A stretch of 64,000 bases of DNA, taken from the NCBI RefSeq assembly GCF_964204645.1, contig NC_134035.1, forward strand, positions 4,278,501-4,342,500. The letters are read 5' to 3'. The notes under the pieces were generated by a model. That model ran no database searches. It was not told the origin of the DNA and saw only the letters and a list, made by a program, of their open reading frames with translations. The stretch is from Tubulanus polymorphus (Eukaryota; Nemertea; Palaeonemertea; Tubulaniformes; Tubulanidae). A program made the position numbers and the translations under genes. Positions 35,825 to 64,000 of this stretch are shown piece after piece (the stretch's first letter is position 1; each line of letters opens with the position of its first letter).

Positions 35825-38800
35825 ATGGCTGTCGTCGTCCCAGTTATAGTAGCATTGGTTTTATCGATCGATACCGCTTCGGCGACGACTGAACCGAACC
35901 TTGGCGACGAGTGCGGGTGCTATCCGCCGAAAATGTCAGCCACGTTTGACGCCACGTTCACGACCGGCTCCGGACGAGGGACCGGCCCATCGGACGCGGG
36001 TGATTTCAAACCGTTTCGTATCGCGGGCAGGTATGGTTTTAATCTAATTTTTTAGCAAATATTTTTGCAGCTCAATATGCGATGATTAATAGAGATTCTG
36101 CGGTCGATGAAGATGAAGATCTTATTAGAAATTGCAAAAGAATCGTTGCATACGAAGAGTATAAAGATTGAGGAGATGTCAATTTGTATTCGTAGGCCCT
36201 AAACACTTTTCTGGCCCATGTTACCCAACGACAACAACCACGATTCTTTACGGGGGGTCACCGATACTTTATACATGTACTATATACTGGGAGCATAGGA
36301 ATACAAAATCCTTTAATTACTGTAGTTTCATAGTATATTTGGCCAAAACGCTACCGTTTGAACCAGTTATTAATTCATCTACATCTATTCGCCAATATTT
36401 TGTATTGTCCTTATTTTTTTATCTTAAAATAGGGATTGTCCCCGTTATCTATTTGGCTGGTAAATTTCGTTTGATTTTTCGATTGAGTGTCCCCTACAGA
36501 CCCACCACACCTGCCGGGAGCGAAACAGGGGGTTTGATTTTGAAATTGGAAGTCGAAGTACAGATATAGTTGTGTGATCGGCGGTCGAGTTTACATAATT
36601 TGTTCTGTTAAAATCGAAGTACATAATTGGAAATTCGGTTCCGGTTCATTCAAACAATCTTCCATTCAGTCTGAACCGGCAAGCGACTGATTGGGGTGAA
36701 TTTTCTTGGCTGCCTAATTTAATACATCGAGATTTTGGAAATAGCTATATTACAAGGTTGATAACAGGGTAACGGCAGACTTGAAAAACGTACGAGGCCG
36801 TGTGACCATACGTGAAGTAGAAGTTGATACTGGCGCAGATTTGCGATTCGTCGGGGATATCGTGATCGACTTCACGAAGAAGGTAAGACGTGGGTTCGGG
36901 GCCTGAACTATCTGGGAACTTTCTGAACCTTTCGTGGAAATCATCTTCATCCATTTTGGTGCGCTGCCTGAAATATCTTCTTTTGTGTATCTATTGCGAA
37001 TATTATTCCGTGTCTAATTCGATATTCTATAATCTGCTTGTTTTCAGGATTTCCAAGTAATGCCTGGCACCGAGCAGCAATGCTTAAAGGGCATCTTGTC
37101 CGATCGTTTCGTAGCCAGCGAGGGACGCCGCGCCAGTCATATGTTTTCGTCACGTTGTTGGCCAAGTGAGTAGATTAGTGACTCAGATAGAAAATAATTC
37201 TTTCGTTTCGCTATTAGCTATTCAAAACACAGTTGGTGTGCGTATCAGTGCGAAAATCCGGTCAAAATCTAGTTCATTTTCAATGAACTTTCATCTAGAA
37301 TTTGAGAAATTATGGATAGATTTCAAATTGAATCTGAGAAGATAATCCGGGAGTTGTTGTCTGAAAGCAAGCGCACTAGCGAACCTGGTGGATCCTCGCT
37401 TGCCACAAGTGGAATCCTCGATTGCCACAGTCGAACGTAGAGTCCTCATTAAGTAAATGCAAATTCTTAACATCTTAACAGACTTAACATCGATTATTTC
37501 TGCCGTAGGAAGAGCGTTCAAGAAAAGCTACAACGCCGACCGGACACTGGTCACCTTTACCGAACAGCTCATGTCGGTGACGAATAGTCTAACGTATGGC
37601 GTTACTACGTGCGCGATCGAAGGCGGTATCTATAACATGATGATGCCAAGGGGATTCGGAAGTAAGTTCACCCCGGGCGGAAGCGTCGCCGTGTCGTATA
37701 CACTCCCAGCAGCGGTCTAGATTAGAGTAGCGACTAACATCCATAGAAAGACGATCCAAAAAATTTCGACCCACGCCTTCCGCGATTGCTGGATAACTGT
37801 CCAGTTTTGAATAAAATTGGACTATATACTAGGTACTATACGGATTAATATGTCTGGAGATTTTTCTCACGTTGAAGCTTTCTCTACGGCTTCGTTTTTT
37901 TTTGACGCCTTATAAAACGTTACCATTATGAAACCTAAACAATGCTAACCATTCAGCGTCATTTTACAAACGACAGCCGTAAATCGATGTGCAAAACGTC
38001 ACAGGTTTATGTGTACACAAACAAGCTATCTGGCAAAATATTATTGACATAGATGTAGAATGGCTTCCTGTGATTATATAATGACCTATATTTGAACGTC
38101 GAAATGTTATATTGCATTCAATATCATTAGAAGACGTATTGTAATAGTAAAGGATGTATGATTATATCAGAAGCGGCAGGCATAAATAGAAATGATAAGT
38201 AAATCGGATTATTTGGTTAAATGGCGGATGTATACACGATGCGGAAGTCTGATATAAAAGTCAGACCCTGACGTGGGCATGCCGGTGGAATGACGAAGCT
38301 ATCTACGATGTGTGTAGGGCCGGCGTAAATTTCATCAGCGGCTACAAGCGGTTAATATGAAAATGTGTAAACATATAATTTCAATATTCAATCGTTTGTG
38401 AAAATATGTTTGATATTAGGAGTATGCAAGTTTCGTGAGATTAGCAATTTATAATAGCATAGCTGTCATATACGGCTCCGTGTCCTCTGATGGCATGTGT
38501 ATTAGGTGACAATTCAATTCAATTCTTTATTGATCCTTATTACATTGAAATTCCGGGATAAAATTCCCAAATTCAATAAATACAAATTTTAAAATAAATT
38601 AATACAACATACATGACACACGGGTAATTCATACAGAACAACATAAGCATGTTATTTTAAATGACAATGTCTACTTCAACCCACCCAGACTCAAGACTCT
38701 AGGAAATCGAGTGACAGCCAAACGCGTGGCCCGGGCCCGGGGACCGGGCCGGCTGGCTAGGCCACACGATATGCTCGAAGTCATAATGAAGCAGACATCA

Positions 38801-41064
38801 GAAGAGCTCTTTCTTCATCCATGGAGGCAATGAAGTTGCAGACCAGCTTAGAGGCATAAGTAAATGAAGTCGGTCGCAAGTTCGCGATCAATTATTGAGA
38901 ATTTTCAATAAAAAAATTTAAACCACTACTAGAGTCGAAGACCTGTATCATCTACCCAATCGCCAAATCTCATCATTCCCCAAATTTCTTAAAACTTCGA
39001 TTTCAAATTTGCAATTCCACATTAGCTTAGCCCAGAAATTCTACATTTTTTTCCCAGGCGTCAAATAATTTTCTAAAATTAATTTTCTTGTTTCTGTTTT
39101 TGGCATAGTTCCACGAAGATCGTAGTACGTGTGAAGTGCATGCGCCGACGAAGCAGCAAAAGAGTATACCAACGACAAATATAATCCCTTAACATCTATA
39201 TTTCAAATTTCTGTATATCAACGTTACTTTCGTTTCTCTGAGGATGAAAGTTTAGTCAAAACTTCGAAACTGTCAGAATGAATCATTTAATCACCAACTG
39301 TAGGTTTTGCTCATTAACTCTGAAATGCCCGGATTAATATCGTAATGTCTACCATTCATACACAGTTCTTATAGTGAATATTTTTTTCAAAGCTTGTCTA
39401 TACTCCTGGGGCCGGTTTCGTGGTCGGCATTTAAGTCCATAAAGTGGTCTTTGATGGCAAAATAGGCTATGTAATTTAAATGGTCTTAGACGCTCTTGAA
39501 TTTTAGCCTTGACTGCGCAATACTGACCCCTGGGTTTTTTTACAGAATGCGAGGGAGGGCTAGATAGGGTACCCGTAAATCCAGCTATCCCGGCAGATGG
39601 CGTGATAAGCAGTAGGTCTTCCATCAAAATTATTTCTTTCTCAATGAACTTTCAACTGGATTTGTAGACTCCCGAATCCATATATTATCACAGCACCCAG
39701 CAAATATACAATACTTTCATTCTCCTACTCGTATATCGGTAAAGCCTTCATGAATAACTGATTCATTTAAGCGAAAAGTTCATTCAGATTTAATTGAAAT
39801 GTAGAAGAAATCGAACGCGGACGACCAACTATCTACTAGCGAACCCGGCGGATCCTCGCCTGCCACAGTAGCACTGCGGGTACCCCATCGAATGATCGGT
39901 ATCGCAGAGAACGATGCACTCCGAAATACGAATCATTCGTGTTTTGATTAATGATTATTTCTTTTCGTAGAGTCGCCACTGTTCGTACAGGTGAAATACG
40001 CGGTAGATCAGATGAACGACGACGTGCCCGAATCGGCGTTCAAACCAACTAGCGATTGTTCGAGCAAACCTGTCGCTATAAATAATTTGGTGAGTATTTA
40101 AAATCGAACAATCTTTTGTTTTATACAGCTGCATATTTTCAAGCGCGAATAAACACGATAGGCCTACGTATATATCGATATGTATCATGTCATTTATATA
40201 TTTATATAGTATGCTGAGTGATAATCAGTGGCGGATCCAGACCTGGCGTGCGCCCAACCCCCCCCCCCCCATTTTTGCCGAGCAGAGAATCTTCTTTTCA
40301 AGCCACTAAATACATGTATATGAAAAAATATGTTGGATGGTAGCCGCAAATCTAAATTGGTTTACGGGGGGGGGGGATTCGTTAATCACCAAATCTTCAT
40401 CACCAAATGAATTATGTTCTTTGCATTACATTGCAAAAGTACGCTCAGAAGGTACCTCATGACGTCAGATTGTACCTCATTGCCCAGATCCCCTTAAATA
40501 TGGCTTCGGCTTCACCATTCAATTGCTCTCATCATTGAACCTCCCCCTTTTTCAAAATCCCTGATAATCGCTGTCCCTCTTTGCCCAATCTCGTTCTTCC
40601 TCCTCCTTATCTTGATAAATAAACGGAAGTCGGTATCAAAGTAGAAATAGTAGAAATCAAAAGCACCGGGGCGCGTTCTCTTTATCGCAAAATGTACACA
40701 GAGTGCCAAGCGGTGGTGAACAATATTCAATGAAACGGGCGCTATACAAATTTTAAGGAGTATCATTATTATCAATATTATCATCATTTTAATTATTTGG
40801 GGGCACGTTGATGAGATTAAAACACGTTCAACTTTGATAAATAGCTGATTCTAAATCTGTCGTATGAAAATGCGCGCTGATGCGATTAAGACAAGTTTAG
40901 CTTAGACAATAAGATTCTAATTCGATATTATATGCTCATGATGTATGATGTATGTAAAGATGACATTTACGTATTTTGTTTTATAGGATATGAGTTCATC
41001 GTTTTGGCTCATGTTGGGTCCGCTGGCTGCCTTGTCGCCGTGGAATCATATTATCATTTCATAG
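35825..41064 (+). CDS. Secreted ependymin-related protein
   Basis: Six exons: 35825-36030, 36768-36882, 37048-37165, 37509-37661, 39971-40089, 40987-41064; all in phase, giving 262 aa. A TTGATTTCAG acceptor directly precedes the ATG, so a 5' UTR intron is likely. Residues 1-20 are a signal peptide (MAVVVPVIVALVLSIDTASA). The mature part has ependymin-type spacing: CGCYPP near the N-terminus, RVTIREVEV and IDFTKK strands, QQCLKG, TTCAIEGG, and FKPTSDC near the end. Ependymin-fold proteins are secreted and may bind hydrophobic ligands or calcium. The last exon is unusual: a hydrophobic end (SSFWLMLGPLAALSPWNH) after Ser-rich sequence, which could be a GPI-anchor signal. Introns 3 and 4 carry family D repeats just upstream of the acceptors. 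AATAAA at 41171 is a plausible polyadenylation signal. Confidence 0.65.
37370..37445 (+). repeat. Splice-adjacent repeat family D fragment
   Basis: CGAACCTGGTGGATCCTCGC, TTGCCACAAGTGGAATCC, TCGATTGCCACAGTCG; it ends about 60 bases upstream of the acceptor at 37508 of the ependymin-like gene. Confidence 0.65.
37662..39970 (+). other. Intron 4 of ependymin-like gene
   Basis: No coding exon. A stretch at about 38510-38640 (CAATTCTTTATTGATCC, ATTCCGGGATAAAATTCCC) looks like the tail of a retroposon, but no coding remnant is visible. About 38700-38780 is GC-rich, and about 39400-39425 has GGGGCCGGTTTCGTGG, akin to family B ends. The intron closes with the family D copy at 39570-39900. Confidence 0.45.
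39570..39900 (+). repeat. Splice-adjacent repeat family D, near-complete copy
   Basis: Blocks in order: GGGTACCCG, CCGGCAGATGGCG, GTAGGTCTTCCAT, ACTCCCGAATCC, CACAGCACCCAGCAAATATA, GAACCCGGCGGATCCTCGCC and TGCCACAGTAGCA. It is colinear with 56650-56960 and, reversed, with 31680-32010. Its right end is about 70 bases from the exon 5 acceptor at 39970. Confidence 0.7.
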
Positions 41065-41170
41065 GGCTGCAATAGCTCGCCACTCACTACAGTAAAATTT
41101 CTAAAAAACATTTTTTCATGCGTCGAAATATGAAAACCGAGTAACTCGTCGCATGGCGTAAAATGTAGCA

Positions 41171-41176
41171 AATAAA
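41171..41176 (+). promoter_or_regulatory. Polyadenylation signal of ependymin-like gene
   Basis: AATAAA 107 bases after the stop codon at 41062-41064, and 71 bases before the 3' end of the convergent GPCR coding region. The two 3' UTRs are probably overlapping or adjacent. Confidence 0.45.
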
Positions 41177-41246
41177 AAACAAAAAAATGTATAGAAAGCA
41201 TCGCCTTATTTTATCGCAGACGTGAAGATGGGTAAACGTGAAGTTA

Positions 41247-42227
41247 TCATTTCTGTTTGAACATTCTCGCGAATTCCCGTCTAAATCTCGAACCGCACAG
41301 CATGTACAGAACGAAATTGACGGCGCTGTTCGTGTACTCCAGTAGCCGTAAAGTCGGGCCCAAAATCTCCACGAAGCCGCCGAGGAAGACAGCGCTGATT
41401 CGTTCGCTGTAAACGCGTAAAGCCTTATCGGGCATCGTCGTAACGATGAACACGATGCTAATTGCTAGTAACGTTTTCGTCGTGTTATTTTCCGCTTTCG
41501 AAGATGTTTCTGATGTGGAAATCGTCTGTCGTTGTGACGAGGCTGATATGAGCTGTCGTATGATAGCGGCGTTCATCGTCGTGATTAATGCGAAAGGTAG
41601 TACAGAGCCGAATATAACGTCCATCCAGACGAATACGTTGATAAAGAAGTATTTATATGAATCGGAGACTGTTTGGCAGTGATGGCCGAGTAGCGGGGGA
41701 CGTTTCATATACCGAACACCAAAGAGAATATGGCCGTCGATTAAGATCATGGCTACCACAACGGACAACATTCCTAAAATGGCATTTCGGCGAGTTGCTA
41801 TTGTCGAAGCCTTCATCGGAAACGTGACGCAACAAAATCTTTCCAGCGTCAAGATGACGATTAACCAAGAGCCCGCGTGCAGCGAAAATGTGGCCAAAAA
41901 CGCGGAGATGGGACACGTGACCGCGCTAACAGAAGCACCTAGATGTCTGCGAATATCGAATCCGAACTTGCCGCGACTGGCGACAAAAGCTGTATAGTGA
42001 ACAACTAGACGGAGAAGACCGTGGTCGAGCGTGATCGTGTCCATAATCGACAGACAACATAACATTAGAATCGTAGATGACATTTTGCAGCCACGCGGCG
42101 CCGTTCTTTTCAGAACGACGATACTGAGGATGTTTCCTACAGTGCCGAGTAACACTAAAGCAGCCCCACCCAATCCCAGTATGTAGTGACCTACTGGATT
42201 CGTCCTTATGACGTCGCTACCGTTCAT
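41247..42227 (-). CDS. Class A GPCR, FMRFamide-receptor-like orphan
   Basis: A single-exon 326-aa receptor with seven hydrophobic segments. Sequon NGS at residue 2. TM1 GN (31-32), TM2 Asp63, Cys105 at the top of TM3 with Cys184 in loop 2, ERF (129-131) in place of DRY, TM6 TTMPDKALR, TM7 NSAVNFVLY (300-308) and the helix-8 element RFRREF (314-319), which is common in FMRFamide and related peptide receptors. The third intracellular loop is Ser/Thr-rich (STSETSSKAENNTTK). The ligand is not identifiable. It is convergent with the ependymin-like gene (stop codons 182 bases apart). It is only distantly similar to the receptor at 33266-34336. Confidence 0.85.
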   Translation of the reverse strand: MNGSDVIRTNPVGHYILGLGGAALVLLGTVGNILSIVVLKRTAPRGCKMSSTILMLCCLSIMDTITLDHGLLRLVVHYTAFVASRGKFGFDIRRHLGASVSAVTCPISAFLATFSLHAGSWLIVILTLERFCCVTFPMKASTIATRRNAILGMLSVVVAMILIDGHILFGVRYMKRPPLLGHHCQTVSDSYKYFFINVFVWMDVIFGSVLPFALITTMNAAIIRQLISASSQRQTISTSETSSKAENNTTKTLLAISIVFIVTTMPDKALRVYSERISAVFLGGFVEILGPTLRLLEYTNSAVNFVLYMLCGSRFRREFARMFKQK

Positions 42228-43199
42228 TTCAGAGAATGTTCACGCGTCGTCACGTATGTGCGCTCGATAGCAGGCGCTTTGACTATAATTAATAGAAATA
42301 CAATTTCGATTTTAATGGGTTTCGTAAAAGCGTCGAAGATGTGCTAAAAGGTTTTAGTAAAAACGACATCCAGAGAGTTGCCCGATGATGCAGTGTGTAT
42401 GTATTTCATAATCACGATCACGATACATGTTTCGATAGTCACAATATTATCTAACCATTCGAGCCCGTGTGAGAAAGTATATACACCGGACAACGGTTAA
42501 TTCGTAGAGGAGCCGTGTTAACCGGGTTTAGAATAGATACGTAACGAGACAGGTTTACTATTTATTTGACGCACGAGCTTTCGCTACTATCGAATAGAAG
42601 CTTCATCGGGTGAATGAGCCAAGAACAATGGACAAGAGTTAGTAGATAGATTTATACAAGAGGCGTTGTTGCTGTTGCTCCAAATGTGATGAAGTACAAC
42701 ACCGGGTAATTCGAATAATTTTCCGAACCCGGTACAAGAATTAAGAACGGCCAATAACCTGCGAAAGGCATCCATCGATATGGACTCCGTAATCATATTG
42801 GTATAAGATCCAACTAGTGCTAAAAGTGAGGATCCACCGGCGGGTGCAACAGTACGCCGTGGGACATTCGATTTCTTCGAAAATAAGTAGAATCTATCCA
42901 AAGAGAAATCGCACATTTCTCTCAATAGTTATTAATCCCTTCTTTCTCAAGAAACGTATGTCTAACCATTCTGAAAATTTACACGTGTAAGAATAGCTAA
43001 CTTGTGTTTGATGTTTGATTAAGTCCAAAAAGATGGTTTTGCGAAGGATCACAGCGCACGTGGATAACACAGATTACGTCAGTAAAGTTTAATTAAGTTA
43101 CTGGTTGTCTAACAACAACGGACCTACATTTATATGTCACGCTGTCTCGACTTGACTCGTTTCTTTGATCTTGGACAAAAAATAGAATTTTCCAGCTAG

Positions 43200-43424
43200 C
43201 TACTTGGCCAAAGACACGACAAATTCGACTTCCATGACCCCGCCGACATATAGCTCCGCGAGTCCATAACGGCTATGGCTGATGCGTGTTCGTTGTGGAC
43301 TGTGGTCGTCCCCTAAGAAGGTCAGGTTTGTCAGCCCACTCTTAAATGGTGCCAAAGAGTTAAGGTCCTCGACGATTGCGGCTGTTAGTGAATTCCAAAG
43401 TGATTTACCGAAACGCCGAATCAA
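43200..43424 (-). pseudogene. LINE-type reverse transcriptase 3' end fragment
   Basis: The frame reads RRFGKSLWNSLTAAIVEDLNSLAPFKSGLT (shown in parts: RRFGKSLWNSL, then VEDLNSLAPFKSGL). It matches the usual terminal WNSLP...FKxxL block of non-LTR retrotransposon ORF2 proteins. It is short, without catalytic motifs, and ends in a stop; a dead remnant. Confidence 0.5.
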
Positions 43425-43689
43425 AAATCGAAACGGTTTTTTTCAGTCATTGGCTTAATATTAATTATTTTCTCGAGGGACTAAAGCTGTACTTAATCTG
43501 TCTGTAGGTGGGAGTTAGGCAGATGCCGAATACTTTTGTACCTCATAATCAACTGGTTGACGGGAAGAAAAGGCATTTTAAATCTCGTTGTTTCGCTTGG
43601 GTGTTGCTAGGTGTGCCAGCTATTGTTTGGTTGTACTAATCAGCGACCGTACTGTTCACAAATAGATAAAGCAAACCCATTGTGTTCTT

Positions 43690-43900
43690 ACTTGATTGCA
43701 GTCGCACCCCTATATCTGACACCTAGCTAGACCTAGAGAGTTTATCCATCACTTTCTTCAACATTGAACTGAGGGAGCAATAGAATAACACTCCTCAACT
43801 TTATTTAATTAAATCCTTGTGGATTAGGGCTAGATGTTGTCAGGCTCCAAAACTGTCCACAGTTCTGATTTGAATTCGACCCTATCGAGATAGAATTAAT
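43690..43900 (+). repeat. Direct repeat, copy 1 (copy 2 at 45660-45860)
   Basis: GCAGTCGCACCCCTATATC, ACACCTAGCTAGACCTAGAG, CTTCTTCAACATTGAACTGAG and the stretch to TTTGAATTC are nearly identical at 45660-45860 in the same orientation. Confidence 0.8.
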
Positions 43901-44593
43901 TGATTTAGCAAGTACACGTACGTATGTACCGTGTACTTGATAATATTAACAAATCCAGTGTGATTGGGAAAATGCTTGATTTTGAATAGATATGTGGAAA
44001 GGATGCTCGGGAAAAGTGAATGACGTGTAGATATCTATATTTCTGTGAGGGCCAAGCAAAGCCTAGGAGACCGCCGGAGCGAACAGGAAAAAGAATTTAA
44101 AGTAGGCCAAATTCGGTTTTCGTATCTAGTCGACTTGTGGTCGGAACGGAATAACCGAATGCACCTAATTTCCGAACTATTTCGGAATATAGTTGCGACA
44201 AACTGACATTCGGTTTCACTTACTAGAGGTTTCAGTGCCTTAAATATCTCAGTACAGCCTATTGGCTCACACTGTATCCCTCGGAACCAACATCATGTAT
44301 AAATATTTTTAAAAAACTAAATTGTATCGATTATCACTGTACGGCTTACGAAAAATATAAATATCTATCTATCTATTGTCGATTACTATCCACTCGGTAC
44401 GGATTTATCGCGCCATTTGTACAGTGTATAAAACGTTTGATTTCGTGTTTTGAAATATGTTCATTCATTTCAAGTGGAGTGAGAGTAAAGTCTCGCCGTT
44501 CCCGGCCCGCGTCGCGAGGGCAGAGAGGCGCTATACCGTCAGCTAGCGTCGCGTATCGTCGCAATCGAACACTAACTGGGCGGATCTGGGCTG

Positions 44594-44601
44594 TGACGTC
44601 A
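44594..44601 (+). promoter_or_regulatory. CRE motif, probable AP-2 alpha promoter
   Basis: TGACGTCA within the palindrome GTGACGTCAC, followed 10 bases later by AAATGGCGGCC, which resembles a YY1 core. Both lie about 110 bases upstream of a good donor site (AAC|GTGAGT, 44712/44713) that would close a non-coding first exon spliced to the acceptor before 46229. The region 44480-44620 is GC-rich for the window. The transcription start is inferred, not seen. Confidence 0.45.
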
Positions 44602-44712
44602 CAGTTTTGTAAATGGCGGCCACCGACTGGTGAAAAATCGAGTAGGATTGAAATAGAACCCGAGACGAGCTTCTCGATTTATATATAGCGCTGATTCGTC
44701 ATATAGAATAAC
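44602..44712 (+). other. Putative non-coding first exon of AP-2 alpha gene
   Basis: Ends in AAC|GTGAGT at 44712. The first coding exon has a TATATTTCAG acceptor 8 bases upstream of ATG, so a 5' UTR exon must exist upstream; this donor is the best candidate within 2 kb. The start coordinate is approximate. Confidence 0.4.
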
Positions 44713-44973
44713 GTGAGTAGAGACCGGGGCGCGGTCCACAGATAGCGCTATATTTCTTATGGATAAATTTTTCTGGAACGCGCGATATAAACATCAAAAC
44801 AGTGAGACCCCAGCCTGCAGCGAAATCTTTTTCATTTCCGGGCGGGTTCTTCTCGGAGCTAGCCTACTGTGGAAAGAATCGGAACAATCGTCATTTTTAA
44901 ATAAGCAGCTTTTATTGCGTCACTAACTCAAACGATATTCAATAACTCATGTCACCAACGATTACTTATTAAT

Positions 44974-45276
44974 TTAATTAGAGCATATAATCTTACCTTT
45001 TTCAGAGTTAACCCATAAAAATCCTTCACCGCACACATCCACGACCACAGTATTTTTATTTTCACTCTGATGGTACGCGGGTCGGTCCAAATAAACCTCA
45101 AGTAAACCTCGCCTAACTCGGACAAACTGGTACCGACAATATTGGTCCGCGGTGAACAAAGTCCGTGTAGTAGATAGGAAAATACATTTGGAAGTCAGGA
45201 AAAATGATTTCCGTTTTGTCCGAATTAGTTTAATCATGATTTGGTCCGAGTGAGGCAAGGTTAACTGCACATCCAC
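44974..45276 (-). other. Uncertain ORF with donor site
   Basis: An open frame of 100 codons from ATG at 45276; a GT donor (AAAAAG|GTAAGA) lies near 44997 inside it. The sequence has internal inverse repeats (TAATTCGGAC/GTCCGAGTTAG), so a foldback element is equally likely. No domain is recognised. Listed only because the donor is good. Confidence 0.2.
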
Positions 45277-45284
45277 TTCATTGG

Positions 45285-45660
45285 AAATAACTTAGGTCTA
45301 ACATCCGTTATAGGTTACCTTTCTGCTGTGTGGCGCTAGTGAATGGTGTTAAATGGTAAGGTCGGGTAGGCCTAACAATTAGAGACATCTACCTACAATG
45401 CAATCGCACCCCATATAACATAACTAAGGTCTAACATCCGTTATAGGTTACCTTTCTGCTGTATGGCGCTAGTGAATGGTGTTAAATGGTAAGGTCGGGT
45501 AGGCCTAACAATAAGAGACATCTACCTACAATGCAATCGCACCCCATATAACATAACTAAGGTCTAACATCCGTTATAGGTTACCTTTCCGCTGTATGGC
45601 GCTAGTGAATAGTGTTAAATGGTAAGGTCGGTTAACAATTGGAGACACCTACCTACAATG
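45285..45660 (+). repeat. 133-bp tandem repeat, about 2.8 units
   Basis: Units begin TAAGGTCTAACATCCGTTATA and contain TGGCGCTAGTGAATGGTG and AGGTCGGGTAGGCCTAACAA. Units start near 45292, 45424 and 45556. The last runs directly into the direct repeat 45660-45860. Confidence 0.85.
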
Positions 45661-45860
45661 CAGTCGCACCCCTATATCTTGACACCTAGCTAGACCTAGA
45701 GAGTTTATCCGTCACTTTCTTCAACATTGAACTGAGGGAGCTATAGAATAACACTCCTCAACTTTATTTTATTAAATCCTTGTGGATTAGGGCTAGATGT
45801 TGTCAGGCTCCAAAACGGTCCACAGTTCTGATTTGAATTCCACCCTATAGAGATATAATA
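45660..45860 (+). repeat. Direct repeat, copy 2 (copy 1 at 43690-43900)
   Basis: Same sequence as 43690-43900 with few differences (for example AAAACGGTCC for AAAACTGTCC). It follows the 133-bp tandem array, whose units end in the same GCAATCGCACCCC motif. Confidence 0.8.
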
Positions 45861-46236
45861 TATTGATTTTAACTGTAATGAGTTAAGATCATTTGGGACA
45901 ACAAAATTCATCTGGTTTACGGGAAACGCAGATTAAAAGTCATTTTCTTGTATATTGAACAAATTAACTGCAAATATTGTTCCGGTTAGACCGAAATCTG
46001 GATTGAGTAGGTTTGACTGTGCTGCTAATTTGACCTGAAAAGCAAGACTAGATGAACATGATAAGACCAATAATTTGATGAAAATATCACTAGTTTTTCA
46101 TTTTGAAAATTTCTGAAAAATACTGAAATCCAGGCAAGGCGTAGAATCTCCTGAAAAATAGGCATTGCAGACAACGAGGTAATTGTATAATGTTTCCAAT
46201 GTTTGAGTATTTTTGATATATATTTCAGATAGCACA

Positions 46237-63934
<17,698 letters not shown>

Positions 63935-64000
63935 GTAAGTTTACGCGATGCAACATTTCATGAAACCGACCTCTACGACGCCTAACGATTTAATGAAAAT

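Larger units (their letters stand above)
42228..44589. other. Intergenic; retroelement fragment and repeats
   Basis: Besides the LINE-like fragment at 43200-43424 and the duplicated segment at 43690-43900, no gene is recognised. An open frame of 112 codons at 42587-42925 (-) has no domain or splice support. About 44105-44225 is a copy of the repeat at 14450-14650 (GTGGTCGGAACGGAATAACCG). Confidence 0.45.

Noticed and set aside
36168-36569. 133-codon open frame in intron 1 of the ependymin-like gene
   Set aside because: Exons 1 and 2 join in phase without it, and the translation has no recognisable domain.
38510-38640. Retroposon tail (TTTATTGATCC...)
   Set aside because: Looks like a reverse-oriented 3' end, but no coding relic or second copy in the window was found to support it.

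Overview
The window is animal nuclear DNA. It has multi-exon genes with GT-AG introns, secreted and single-pass membrane proteins built from phase-1 modules, class A GPCRs, and long intergenic and intronic stretches full of short inverted-repeat elements and minisatellites. The protein mix (ZNFX1-type helicase, WSC/C-type lectin receptor, PAN-module protein, ependymin-like protein, FMRFamide-receptor-like GPCRs) suggests a marine invertebrate, probably a spiralian such as a mollusc, annelid or brachiopod. The species cannot be named from the sequence.

Layout. 1.87-2.78 kb (+): the last two exons of a small gene that looks like an amidated neuropeptide precursor. 5.6-12.5 kb (-): a ZNFX1 homologue made of one 5.65-kb exon plus a short RGG-repeat exon. 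12.7-13.2 kb: a decayed mariner-type transposase. 15.1-17.1 kb (-): a complete 5-exon gene for an unknown acidic type I membrane protein (298 aa). 17.6-25.1 kb (-): a complete 9-exon gene for a 522-aa receptor with two C-type-lectin-like domains, the first split by a WSC domain, then a Ser/Thr-rich stalk, a membrane helix and a tail. 27.6-31.3 kb (+): a secreted protein with three PAN-like modules. 33.3-34.3 kb (-): a single-exon class A GPCR. 35.8-41.1 kb (+): a 6-exon ependymin-like secreted protein. 41.2-42.2 kb (-): a second single-exon GPCR, tail to tail with it. 44.6 kb to the right edge (+): a putative non-coding first exon and 19 coding exons of the AP-2 clathrin adaptor alpha subunit; the last exons lie outside the window.

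The coding models were built by hand from splice sites; all junctions keep phase and several genes are continuous from signal peptide to stop. The genes do not form one pathway. AP-2 alpha is endocytic housekeeping, ZNFX1 belongs to RNA-based innate immunity or small-RNA biology, and the others are surface, secreted or signalling proteins.

Most notable: a WSC domain nested inside a C-type lectin fold; a U12-type AT-AC intron in AP-2 alpha; a repeat family whose end lies repeatedly just upstream of 3' splice sites in two genes; a foldback element whose terminal repeat has also become a 49-bp satellite; a nested 473-bp insertion with a 9-bp target duplication; about 66 CTG triplets in AP-2 alpha intron 2; and an undescribed amidated-peptide candidate.
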